Positions 48,032 to 55,944 of a stretch of DNA of 64,000 nt are shown here, in pieces. The stretch is from CAZGAH01 sp964523295. GTDB lineage: Bacteria; Desulfobacterota; Desulfovibrionia; Desulfovibrionales; Desulfovibrionaceae. Every line of letters begins with the position of its first letter. Positions within the stretch are counted from its first letter, which is position 1. The translations under genes were made by a program, and so were the position numbers. The stretch spans positions 34,989 through 98,988 of the forward strand of contig CAZGAH010000006.1 in assembly GCA_964523295.1 (NCBI GenBank), written 5' to 3'. Under the pieces are notes generated by a model. That model had not been told where the DNA came from. It searched no databases and was given only the letters and a program-made list of their open reading frames with translations.

Positions 48032-48475
48032 TTATTCCTTGCCCGAGACCTTTGTCTTGCACTGGATTTTCGACCCGCCCGCGGCGGTGTCCAGCGTCGA
48101 CACAGGCATATTCTGGGCGGAGGGCGCTACGATCAGCTGAGCAGTTGCCGAGTCAGCGGCGCAGGGCGTGCAATCGGGTGCGGGCTTCGCTGCCGGGTGC
48201 AGCGGGGGCAGTGCGTCGCCGACGTACAGTTTTTCCGCCTCGCACGGGCATTCCTGAATCCGCCAGGACAGTTCGAGTGCAAACTTTTCCTTGTCCTTTT
48301 TCCGTCTGGCCTCCACTTCGACCTCGACATCCGGCCGCGGCGTCAAGGCCAGGCTTTCCTGTCCCTGGGCCAGCACAATGGCTCCGGCCTTGAAGCCCGT
48401 GATCAGTCCTTCCAGGTAGCCGACGACTTCGTCGAGCGTCATGTAGCGATGGTATTCCAGCTTCTGATCTTCCAT
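48032..48475 (-). CDS. amphi-Trp domain protein of the GAK-type cluster
   Basis: The 147-aa product has an amphi-Trp domain in its first 75 residues (MTLDEVVGYLEGLITGFKAG, LALTPRPDVEVEVEARRKKD, FALELSWRI). The extra C-terminal 70 residues contain several Cys (ECPCEAEKLYVG, DCTPC) and are not recognised. A second amphi-Trp protein lies at 52650. It is the last gene of the minus-strand cluster and is preceded by a strong hairpin. Function of the domain is unknown. Confidence 0.7.
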   Translation of the reverse strand: MEDQKLEYHRYMTLDEVVGYLEGLITGFKAGAIVLAQGQESLALTPRPDVEVEVEARRKKDKEKFALELSWRIQECPCEAEKLYVGDALPPLHPAAKPAPDCTPCAADSATAQLIVAPSAQNMPVSTLDTAAGGSKIQCKTKVSGKE

Positions 48476-48548
48476 GTCCGTACTCCTTATCGGTTGAGGT
48501 TTTACGTCCGGCCGTACCGATGTGCCATCCGTTCTTCAGGTTGAGAAC

Positions 48549-48571
48549 AACGAACGCGGAGCGCGTTCGTT
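48549..48571. terminator. 10-bp stem hairpin between CofD-like and amphi-Trp genes
   Basis: AACGAACGCG and CGCGTTCGTT enclose a three-base loop. It lies 52 bases past the CofD-like stop on the minus strand. No T-run follows, so it may be a weak or Rho-dependent stop, or an mRNA-stabilising element that sets a different level for the last gene. Confidence 0.4.
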
Positions 48572-48622
48572 CGCGGTTGCCCCGTCAGCGGTCCGTCGAT
48601 GGGGCGCGCTCGCGGCAGTGCT

Positions 48623-49807
48623 TCAGCTCAAGGAAACGAGAACCTGCGCCAGCTTCTCAGCGTCCAGGTACGGCGCGCTGCGCTCGGAGACCAGGTCGCA
48701 TTCGAGAACCTGGATGCCCAGCCGGGCCCAGCGCTCGCGGTCCAGGGGCGCAGCGGAGCGTTTGTCCACAAGGATGACGCTGAGCACAGCGGCCGGCTCG
48801 ATGGTTTCCGGATTGTCCCGGCGCAGGACGCCGAGCAGGGTTTCGACCTGGCGGTCCAGGTCATAGTCCAGCAATTCGGGGTCGTTGCCGGTGTTCGGGA
48901 TGAACACCTTGGGGCAGGCAGCGCGACTGACGGCCAGGCCCACGCCGCGAGGCAGCAGCGTGGCGATGAGGCTGGTGAAAAAGCTGCCCATGGGGTAGCT
49001 GATGCAGTCGGCCGAGTCGATGAGCCGGGCGGTCTTCGGGCGGATACTGGCCGCGGCCGGGGTCGTGGTGTCGAGACGTTGCGTCAGCCAGATCGATTCG
49101 ATGGCGGCCGTGAGCGGCGGCGTTTCCTTGCCGGTGAGCAGGTGCTGTCCCACGAGCACGCGCCCGTCGGACAGTCGGGCTGCCAGATGCAGATCCCGGT
49201 TCAGGATCGGTCGCACTACGCCGAGCACGCGGACGAGCATGGAAAAGAGATAGATGACGGGATCCAGGTGCCGGCGGTTGGAGAGATAGCCGCTGGCGAG
49301 CACGAGGTTTCCCAGACTGGCGCCCCGCAGATCGAACGAGGGCGGGAGCTGCTCGCGCAGCGCGTAGAACGAGGTGCGGATGATCTTGCGCATGGGGTTG
49401 GGAATGGCGGCGACGAGCGGATGGCGGCCGTGTGCCAGATTGGCAAGCTCGCGGCGCAGCGCGTCGGCGTCGGCATCCTTGGGCAACCGGCTGGCGAAGA
49501 GCGCGACGATTTCGGGGTTTCCGAGCAGACTCTGATCAGCCAGGGCCATGAGCCGGTTGCGGATATCGCCCACGGCGGGCATGCGAAAGGCCTGTCGCAA
49601 GACCGCCGAACTGCCGCCCGAGTCGAAGGGCGTAATGCAGTGGATGGAATTATGCGTATAGGCCGTAAGGGATGAGGACAAGGCCTTCAAGGCCGAGCCG
49701 CCGCTGAAGAAGAGCAGGCGCGGCCCGAGTTCCGGACTGCGTTTGCACCGCGCCGTGAGCAGGGGCTCCGGCAGGGTTCGCTGACTGAGAAAACGGATGC
49801 TGCTCAT
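48623..49807 (-). CDS. CofD/YvcK-like protein of the GAK-type cluster
   Basis: From ATG 49807 (four bases after the kinase stop) the product has 394 aa. The CofD/YvcK fold is marked by LLFFSGGSALKALSSSL, CITPFDSGGSSAVLRQAF and AVGDIRNRLMALADQ, and later by GNLVLASGYL and FIPNTGNDPE. CofD makes 2-phospho-L-lactate-type transfers; YvcK binds UDP-sugars and regulates cell-wall metabolism. In this cluster the substrate is unknown. The size and neighbours match the CofD-related family named after the GAK system. Confidence 0.82.
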   Translation of the reverse strand: MSSIRFLSQRTLPEPLLTARCKRSPELGPRLLFFSGGSALKALSSSLTAYTHNSIHCITPFDSGGSSAVLRQAFRMPAVGDIRNRLMALADQSLLGNPEIVALFASRLPKDADADALRRELANLAHGRHPLVAAIPNPMRKIIRTSFYALREQLPPSFDLRGASLGNLVLASGYLSNRRHLDPVIYLFSMLVRVLGVVRPILNRDLHLAARLSDGRVLVGQHLLTGKETPPLTAAIESIWLTQRLDTTTPAAASIRPKTARLIDSADCISYPMGSFFTSLIATLLPRGVGLAVSRAACPKVFIPNTGNDPELLDYDLDRQVETLLGVLRRDNPETIEPAAVLSVILVDKRSAAPLDRERWARLGIQVLECDLVSERSAPYLDAEKLAQVLVSLS

Positions 49808-49811
49808 CGGC

Positions 49812-50909
49812 TTAGCGCGCGTCCTCAGCAGCCGTGCGGCCGGTGTGCAGGATTTCCTGGCAGGCTCTGGCCGCGGCCTCGAAATCGACGCCACCGGAGA
49901 ACTCGAACACCGGGCAGCGGGCCAGGGCCTCGATCAAGGGCCGGACAGGCAGTTCCTCGACCTCGCGCAGCTCTGCGGACGGATAGAAAAGGCCCGGGGA
50001 TTTCATGATCGCCGGGAGCAGGTCGGTGCGCTGCGCCGCGTTGATGCGCGTTACGCGCAAGGGTCCGGCCTCGCGACGCCAGTTCAGCAAGACGACACCG
50101 GCCAGCATGGCCTTGAGCCGGAAGCGCCCGGCGCCGAAGCACTCCTCAATGAGCGCGTCGTATTTATGTTCCAGGGTCCAGAGTTCGCCCGGCGGTAAAT
50201 CCTGAAATTTTTCGCGTTCTTCCTGTGTAAGCACGTTCATGAGGTCCGGGTTGTGCAAGGCGGTGCCGGGGTTGATGCGCGGGTGCTTGGCCACGCCGTA
50301 GAGCCAGAGGTTGTCGGCGCCGTTCCGGATGAGCACGCGGTCGTTGCTGATGAAGTCGGCGCCCAGCGACATGACGTGCAGGGCCAGCGTCGACTTGCCC
50401 ATGCCCGAGAACCCGGCCAGGGCCAGCCCGCGTTCCCCCAGCGCCACGCCGGCCGCGTGCCCCAGGATGCAGCCCTGGACGAGCATGCGCTCGATGAAGC
50501 GGTTGTTGATGAAATTGATGACCTGATTGGGGTTCTCCAGACAGGGTCCTACGGCCAGATGCTCGCCCGAGCCGAAGGCCATGACCATGCCGGTGAGACG
50601 CTTGCGCACGATCCGGCCGCCATCGATATCGACCCATTCCTCCTTGATCTTGGACTTGCCCGCTTCCGGGGGCTTGACGCTGAACGTAACGTCCAGCTCG
50701 GGAGTCGGGGCCTCGTGCGCGGTGATGAGAATGTCGACCGGTCCGGCGTCAGTGAGGAAGGAATGAAAATACTCGCACAGCGTCTGCTTCAGGAGGGTGG
50801 AATTGACGCGGACCTCAATGACACAATCGCCAAGGCGGAGCAGAAAGGCGTGCTGCGCCGGATAGTGGAATCGGACGTGGGTAATGAAATCATGCAGACT
50901 GACGAACAT
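49812..50909 (-). CDS. HprK-related kinase (GAK-type cluster)
   Basis: From ATG 50909 (five bases after GGAGGG; a GTG at 50915 is less well placed) the protein has 365 aa. The HprK-like core includes His151 in CILGHAAGV, the P-loop GFSGMGKST at 166-174 and ADFISNDRVLI. The N-terminal 150 residues are unlike HprK of Gram-positives. No HPr gene is near, so the phosphorylated target is not known. The amphi-Trp and PhoU-fusion proteins next door are candidate partners. Confidence 0.82.
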   Translation of the reverse strand: MFVSLHDFITHVRFHYPAQHAFLLRLGDCVIEVRVNSTLLKQTLCEYFHSFLTDAGPVDILITAHEAPTPELDVTFSVKPPEAGKSKIKEEWVDIDGGRIVRKRLTGMVMAFGSGEHLAVGPCLENPNQVINFINNRFIERMLVQGCILGHAAGVALGERGLALAGFSGMGKSTLALHVMSLGADFISNDRVLIRNGADNLWLYGVAKHPRINPGTALHNPDLMNVLTQEEREKFQDLPPGELWTLEHKYDALIEECFGAGRFRLKAMLAGVVLLNWRREAGPLRVTRINAAQRTDLLPAIMKSPGLFYPSAELREVEELPVRPLIEALARCPVFEFSGGVDFEAAARACQEILHTGRTAAEDAR

Positions 50910-51006
50910 GCGCACCCTCCAGGGGGGTATGCCGGCCGCGCAAGGGGGGCCGGACCAGGTTGTTGTCGAACGGCAATCGGGTCCGCCATGGCCGCGGGCG
51001 AAGGGC

Positions 51007-52647
51007 TCAACCGGTAAAAACGCATTCCGGCAGGGCGAACTCCTCCCAGGCGCCTGTGTAGGCGGCCACTTTTTCCAAAAGGTACTGGGAGCGTAGAAAC
51101 ATGTCCCGGGAAAAATCCCTGTTCAATTCGAAGCGGGTCGAGGTGAAAAAGGAGCGCGCCAGGGCCAGGGTTAGCCGGGCCTGAAAGGTACGGTCGCCAC
51201 GCTCGTGCGCGTATTCCGAGGCGAAACGATAAAAGGAAAGCATAACCGTGTTGAGTCGCTCCCGCAACTGACGGTCGAATACGGGCAGCCGGTAGTGCGA
51301 GACCAGGAACACGGAGATGTCCTGCACGGCGTCGGCCCGGCAGGAGCGGTGAAAATCGATGAAGTGGATGCGCTCGGCAGCGTGGTCGTAGACGATGTTG
51401 TTGGCATTGAAGTCGCCGTGAATGAACACCGTGCGCGGCGCAGGCAACTGCTGCTCGGCGTCGGCGCAGGCCTTGAGGAGCTGCCGGGTCGAGGGGACGC
51501 GCGTCTCGTTGAGCTGGAAAGTCGGCCGGAGGAACTGCCTGTGTATCTGCAGCACGCTGTCCATGCGGCGGCTGAGCTGGGTCATGTAGTCCGTCGGCGC
51601 GGGTCCGGGCAAGGCGGTCTCGTCCCAGATGTCCACGAGCGTTTGCTCGAACAGGGAGTAAACGGCCTGAAGCTCCTGATAGTCCGTCGTGAGCGCGAGT
51701 TCTTCCAGCGTGCAGCCGGGAAGGAACTGCACCAGCATAGATGCCTTGTCGCCTTCCTCGTGGTAACTGAAGACCTTTGGCCCCAGGCTCGGAAAAATAC
51801 TCTCCCAGCTTTCGATGTTTTCGCGCTCTTTGCGCATCTTGACCAGCGCGCCCTCCTTGAAAATACTGCCCCGGGCCGGGTCTCCGGGCAACTGTTTGCT
51901 GCCGACGCGGCTGATGCGGCAGCCGGAGCGCGTACCCCAGATAGACTGGAAGTCGAGTTCGGAAATGGATCCGGAAAAACCGGTCTTGTGCAGGGTCTGC
52001 TGCAAAGCCTGGAATTGCTCGATCTTGATTTTTTCCCCGATGATGCAAAAAATCAAGGCCTCGCCGATGTTCAGCAGCGAGTCGCCGATGCGTTCGAGAT
52101 AGCGGAAGATGAAGAGCACGGTGATGAGGTTTTCGACCTGCAAGCCGGTGCGCAACATGGACATGATCCGGTCGAAGTTGTCCTTGTAGAGCGTGTCCAG
52201 GATGTTTTCGCTCCGGCAGATGGCCAGAGCGGCGGACAGGTCCTCTTTTTCGCGCGCGCCCTGCACCATCTCGATGCTGCGGAATATCTCTTCGAGCATG
52301 GGCTTGTACTCGAAGCGGTCGATAAAGGCCGGGTCGTTCAGATACTGCAACTGCTTGACAATGTTCACGCAAAAGTCGGCGATGCGTTCGAGGTTCACGG
52401 CAATGATCTGAATGGCGCGCAGGCGATCTATGGTACGCCGTGTGATCTGCGTTGCCTCGTGAATTTTCGAGAAACATTTGTTCTCGATCACGTTTTTCAG
52501 ATTGTCGATGTAGTCGTCGCGGGTGACGATCTTGTCGAACAGCGCGGGCGACGGATTCTCCAGAAAGCGGCCCATGGCCGAAGCCTGATTGCCGACCTCC
52601 AGGACGAGGAAACGGTAGTTTTCATCAATGCTGTCGAAGGTGTTCAT
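51007..52647 (-). CDS. PhoU-domain/phosphotransferase fusion
   Basis: The 546-aa protein joins an N-terminal PhoU-like helical region (1-215, with LRAIQIIAVNLERIADFCVN and FRYLERIGDSLLNIGEA) to a C-terminal APH-like kinase (about 235-520). The latter has HGDFNANN at 410-417 and IDF at 430-432, the catalytic and metal-binding motifs of aminoglycoside/choline kinase folds. Its start lies two bases after the amphi-Trp stop. PhoU domains bind metal clusters and sense phosphate status. The fusion suggests phosphorylation of a small molecule under phosphate control; the substrate is unknown. Confidence 0.8.
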   Translation of the reverse strand: MNTFDSIDENYRFLVLEVGNQASAMGRFLENPSPALFDKIVTRDDYIDNLKNVIENKCFSKIHEATQITRRTIDRLRAIQIIAVNLERIADFCVNIVKQLQYLNDPAFIDRFEYKPMLEEIFRSIEMVQGAREKEDLSAALAICRSENILDTLYKDNFDRIMSMLRTGLQVENLITVLFIFRYLERIGDSLLNIGEALIFCIIGEKIKIEQFQALQQTLHKTGFSGSISELDFQSIWGTRSGCRISRVGSKQLPGDPARGSIFKEGALVKMRKERENIESWESIFPSLGPKVFSYHEEGDKASMLVQFLPGCTLEELALTTDYQELQAVYSLFEQTLVDIWDETALPGPAPTDYMTQLSRRMDSVLQIHRQFLRPTFQLNETRVPSTRQLLKACADAEQQLPAPRTVFIHGDFNANNIVYDHAAERIHFIDFHRSCRADAVQDISVFLVSHYRLPVFDRQLRERLNTVMLSFYRFASEYAHERGDRTFQARLTLALARSFFTSTRFELNRDFSRDMFLRSQYLLEKVAAYTGAWEEFALPECVFTG

Positions 52648-52649
52648 CG

Positions 52650-52922
52650 TCAGGACCGGATCAGGATGCTCTGTCCGGTTGCGGCGGTGTCCGGCTTCGC
52701 GTCCTTCCAGGTGATTTTGAAGACCAGGCGGCTTTCGTCATCCTTGCGCTTGGCCTTGATGGACACGCGCAACAGGGATTGCGGGATCAGGACGATGTCC
52801 TGGCCTTCCGTGGCGAGAAAGATTCTCCCGTTTTCCAGTCCGTCCAGGATGGACAGAAACTGCTCCTTGGCTTCAGCGGGCGTCTGGTACGACTCGTATT
52901 CGAAGCGTTTGCTCTCGGACAT
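52650..52922 (-). CDS. amphi-Trp domain protein, short
   Basis: From ATG 52922, after GGAGGAACC, the product is 90 aa and is essentially one amphi-Trp domain (FEYESYQTPAEAKEQFLSIL, GLENGRIFLATEGQDIVLIP, LVFKITWKDAKPD). A longer frame begins at 53006 but lacks a ribosome site. It differs clearly from the 48032 product, so the two copies are not a recent duplication. Confidence 0.72.
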   Translation of the reverse strand: MSESKRFEYESYQTPAEAKEQFLSILDGLENGRIFLATEGQDIVLIPQSLLRVSIKAKRKDDESRLVFKITWKDAKPDTAATGQSILIRS

Positions 52923-52989
52923 GGTTCCTCCGGATTCCGGATGTGCTGCGGTTCGTGTGCTGTGGTTGCCAAGCTGGTGTTCAACAATG

Positions 52990-53733
52990 TCAATGGGTTC
53001 GTTCAAAGTAGTCCACCGCGTTTCTCAGTTCGGGGAAGGAGCGGATGATGTAGTCAGGCTCGACGCCGTCCATTGATTTCCGGCCCTGGTTGGAGTCGAA
53101 AAAGACCGTCCTGATGCCCAGCTGCTTCGGGCCGTAGACATCGCGGTACATGTCGTTGCCAACGAACAATACTTCCCAGGGCGCAAGGCCCAGCCGATGC
53201 AGGGCTGCCTCGAACAGGCGCCGGTCCGGCTTGCGGTATCCGTAATCGCCGGAGACCACGATGGGATCGAAGAAGCCTTCGATACCCACGGCGCGCATTT
53301 CCGGTACGGCCCAGGCTCGCTGCCCGTCGGTGAGCGCTGCCAGGCGCCGCCAGTGCCGCTGTTCTTCGAGCACTTCGCGCACGCCCGGGTATAGCTTCAA
53401 CTTTCGTCGGGAAATGCTGCGGAACATTTCCGTGAGAAAACCGGGCAGTCCGTCGAGCCGCGACGGACACAGCCCGGAGCCGTGGTTCCAGCGTCGGGAA
53501 AGGAATTCGCGCCAGACGGCATTGGCGTCGAACTCGGGAAACGGCTCGCTCGTGTGTCGCCGCTGTTCCCGCAAAATCGCGAAGTATTCCCTGCGGACAT
53601 CGGCGTGGTGCAGGAAAACGCCGTAATACGACAGAAAGTTGCTTATGGACTTGTAAATACGTTTGTAGTTTTCATCGGTGTATATGTCGATGAGCGTGCC
53701 GTTAATGTCGAACAGAATGCCTTTGATGCGCAT
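52990..53733 (-). CDS. HAD-superfamily hydrolase
   Basis: The 247-aa protein has HAD motif I FDINGTL at 8-14 (nucleophile Asp8; the usual second Asp is Asn), a helical C1 cap, motif II LTDGQ, motif III YRKPD and motif IV FVGNDMYRDV. The Asn in motif I is found in haloacid-dehalogenase-like and some phosphatase members. It is the first gene of the minus-strand cluster. It is probably a small-molecule phosphatase that opposes the kinases of the cluster. Confidence 0.85.
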   Translation of the reverse strand: MRIKGILFDINGTLIDIYTDENYKRIYKSISNFLSYYGVFLHHADVRREYFAILREQRRHTSEPFPEFDANAVWREFLSRRWNHGSGLCPSRLDGLPGFLTEMFRSISRRKLKLYPGVREVLEEQRHWRRLAALTDGQRAWAVPEMRAVGIEGFFDPIVVSGDYGYRKPDRRLFEAALHRLGLAPWEVLFVGNDMYRDVYGPKQLGIRTVFFDSNQGRKSMDGVEPDYIIRSFPELRNAVDYFERTH

Positions 53734-53925
53734 GGTCTTTCTCCCGCAGTGATCGACCCGCCAGCCTGTCCCGGCCGGGTTGCGCAGACGGTATTCCGCG
53801 CGGAGTGATCGTGCGTTGCGGACGGTATCGATATCGCCCGCTTATGTTACAGCAATGCGACCGCTATGTGAAAAGCGTGCGCAGGGCATGACTCTGTCGT
53901 CTGCCCGGTCCCCGGCGATGGCCTG

Positions 53926-54315
53926 TCAGGCGTGCATGGGCGAGCGCGAAGGCAGGACGTGGTAGGGGAAGCGGCCGCGCTCTACCTCTTCCATGCACGT
54001 CATGCACAGCCTGGCGGTCGGCTGCGCGCGCAGTCGGGCCAGGCTGATGTCCTCGCCGCATTCCAGGCACACGCCGTAATCACCGTCTTCGATCCGGGAG
54101 AGCGCGGCGTGGATGTCCTCGATGAGTCGTCTGTCGCGCTCGCCCATCAGCAGGGCGATGTTGCGATCCGTTTCCAGAGCCGCCCTGTCGGCTTCGTCCG
54201 GGTGGAAGAAATCGGCCCTGGCCATGCCCGAGAGCGTCAGACGGGAGTTTTCCATAGTCAGGGAGAGCAAGTTCAGAAGCCTGGTCGTGAAGTCGTCGAT
54301 GTCCGCCTGGTGCAT
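53926..54315 (-). CDS. DksA/TraR-family zinc-finger protein
   Basis: The 129-aa product has an N-terminal coiled coil and a C4 zinc finger with Cys83, Cys86, Cys104 and Cys107 (GVCLECGEDI, CMTCMEE), as in DksA. The coiled-coil tip is DEADRAALETD. DksA works with ppGpp in the RNA polymerase secondary channel. Proteins of this size are abundant in deltaproteobacteria and may have narrower roles. A ribosome site GGAGGT precedes the ATG. Confidence 0.85.
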   Translation of the reverse strand: MHQADIDDFTTRLLNLLSLTMENSRLTLSGMARADFFHPDEADRAALETDRNIALLMGERDRRLIEDIHAALSRIEDGDYGVCLECGEDISLARLRAQPTARLCMTCMEEVERGRFPYHVLPSRSPMHA

Positions 54316-54559
54316 AGTTACCTCCGTCGTGAAAGGGTCGCGAGGATGACTGCTGTTGCACGTCGTGAATGTGACTACACCGCGCAGATGAACGTCAGGT
54401 TACGGTGTTGTTTGAATCGTGTGACACGTCCGTGTTCTTGCGTCGTCGGGTGGGGAAGCGTGGATATCCACTGTCCGGCTGCGTTCGTTCCGGTGCGTTG
54501 ACACGCTGCGTACGCGCAGGCATGGTCCGGCGCGGAACGGACAGTGGCGAAGAAAGGGC

Positions 54560-54588
54560 TTGCTCGGGCTGGCGCTTTTGAATAGGAT
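54560..54588 (+). promoter_or_regulatory. putative promoter of the CBS-PAS gene
   Basis: TTGCTC (54560-54565) and TAGGAT (54583-54588) are 17 bases apart, 32 bases before the ATG. It lies in the 305-base gap between the divergent DksA-like and CBS-PAS genes, which holds nothing else I recognise. Confidence 0.4.
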
Positions 54589-54620
54589 ATAAAAGGTATG
54601 GTATCGCTGGAGCAGTGTGT

Positions 54621-55808
54621 ATGAAGACCCGAAATGACACCCTTGCCGACGTCTGTTCGACCTCGGTGGTTCACGTTGCGCCGGAGACTTCGATAGCGGA
54701 GGCACTGGCGGTCATGCACGAGGCGAACATCTCCTCCATTCTGGTGCTGGAGCAGGGCGAGCCCGCCGGGATATTCACCGAACGCAATATTCTGCCCACG
54801 GCGTTGAAAGTGGGCATGGGGTTCATGGACAAGCCGGTGCGCTCGATGATGAGTTTTCCGGTTATCTCCGCCCGGGCCGACACCCGGGTTGTCGAGGCGT
54901 ATCACCTCCTTCGCCACAAGGGCGTACGGCACCTCGTGGTTGTGGACGAGGCCGGCCAGGCGCAGGGCATGGCCACGTTTACGGATATTCTCGGCAGTCT
55001 GGACGAGGAGTATTTTCTCCGGTTGAACAGCGTCTCTTCGATCATGACCCGTTTCGGGCTGACATTGCCCAAGGAAACGCCGCTGTCCGAGGTGTTTTAT
55101 AAAATGGTCAGCGTGCCGTTGAGCTGCGTTGTTTTCGCCGAGGACAACAGGCCTGTGGGCATCGTGACGGAAAGGGACATGGCCCGGCTTTTTCTGGAGC
55201 AGCGGGATTTGAGCCGGACATCGGCCGCCGAGGTCATGAGCCGGCCGGTCCGGCAGGTCATTTCGGGCACCACGCCGCTGGAGGCGCGGGCGATCATGCG
55301 GCGGGAACGCATACGGCGCCTTGTCGTCGTCGACGAGCAGGGCGCCATGCAGGGGCTCATTACCCAATCGGACATCGTCAAGGGGCTGGAAGGCCAATAC
55401 GTGGAATATCTGCGCCTGCGTCTCGAGGAAAAGGAACAGCGCTACAACAACCTCTTCGAGAACGCCCCGGTGGCCATGTTCCACGCGGATGTGCATGGCC
55501 GGCTGCTGCGGGTCAATCCCGAGCTGGTCCGGCTGCTCGGCTACATCACCGGTCGCGAAGTGCTGAACACGGTCGGCGTGCTCGGCGGACTGTTTGTCGA
55601 TGCCGCTCAGGCGGAGGACATCCGCGAGCGGCTGGACGCGCAGGGGGGGATTTTTCAGTGCGCGGTGAACGTCCAGCGGAGCGACGCCAGTTCCTTTCAG
55701 GCCGATTTCAGCGCCACGCCGGTCCAGGGGCGGTCCGATCGGCTGCTCTACTGGGAGTGCTTTCTCGTGCCCGCGGCAGCGCGCCCCCTGTCTGACAACC
55801 GGCCCTGA
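54621..55808 (+). CDS. four-CBS plus PAS signalling protein
   Basis: From ATG 54621 (GGAG nine bases before) the protein is 395 aa. Two pairs of CBS domains occupy residues about 8-260 (for example GEPAGIFTERNILPTALKVG and NRPVGIVTERDMARLFLEQR). A PAS domain (about 270-385; NLFENAPVAMFHADVHGRLL) follows. No output domain is present. CBS pairs bind adenosine nucleotides, so this may be a cytosolic energy or redox sensor that acts through partners. A GTG two codons earlier is an alternative start. Confidence 0.82.
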   Translation: MKTRNDTLADVCSTSVVHVAPETSIAEALAVMHEANISSILVLEQGEPAGIFTERNILPTALKVGMGFMDKPVRSMMSFPVISARADTRVVEAYHLLRHKGVRHLVVVDEAGQAQGMATFTDILGSLDEEYFLRLNSVSSIMTRFGLTLPKETPLSEVFYKMVSVPLSCVVFAEDNRPVGIVTERDMARLFLEQRDLSRTSAAEVMSRPVRQVISGTTPLEARAIMRRERIRRLVVVDEQGAMQGLITQSDIVKGLEGQYVEYLRLRLEEKEQRYNNLFENAPVAMFHADVHGRLLRVNPELVRLLGYITGREVLNTVGVLGGLFVDAAQAEDIRERLDAQGGIFQCAVNVQRSDASSFQADFSATPVQGRSDRLLYWECFLVPAAARPLSDNRP

Positions 55809-55827
55809 GCGATCAGGGTTTCGTTTT
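55803..55827 (+). terminator. Rho-independent terminator after the CBS-PAS gene
   Basis: CCCTGA, a GCGA loop and TCAGGG form a 6-bp stem directly followed by TTTCGTTTT. It overlaps the stop codon of the CBS-PAS gene and separates it from the NAD kinase gene. Confidence 0.65.
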
Positions 55828-55944
55828 CTTCGCCAGGCCCCTCTCTCGGGAATCGTACGGACCGCCCTGGCCTGCTGTGGGCAAGCTCGAGGTGGAGTTT
55901 CGTTGTGTATTGTCCCTGAAACGTTTTTCGGTTAGGTTTCCGCC

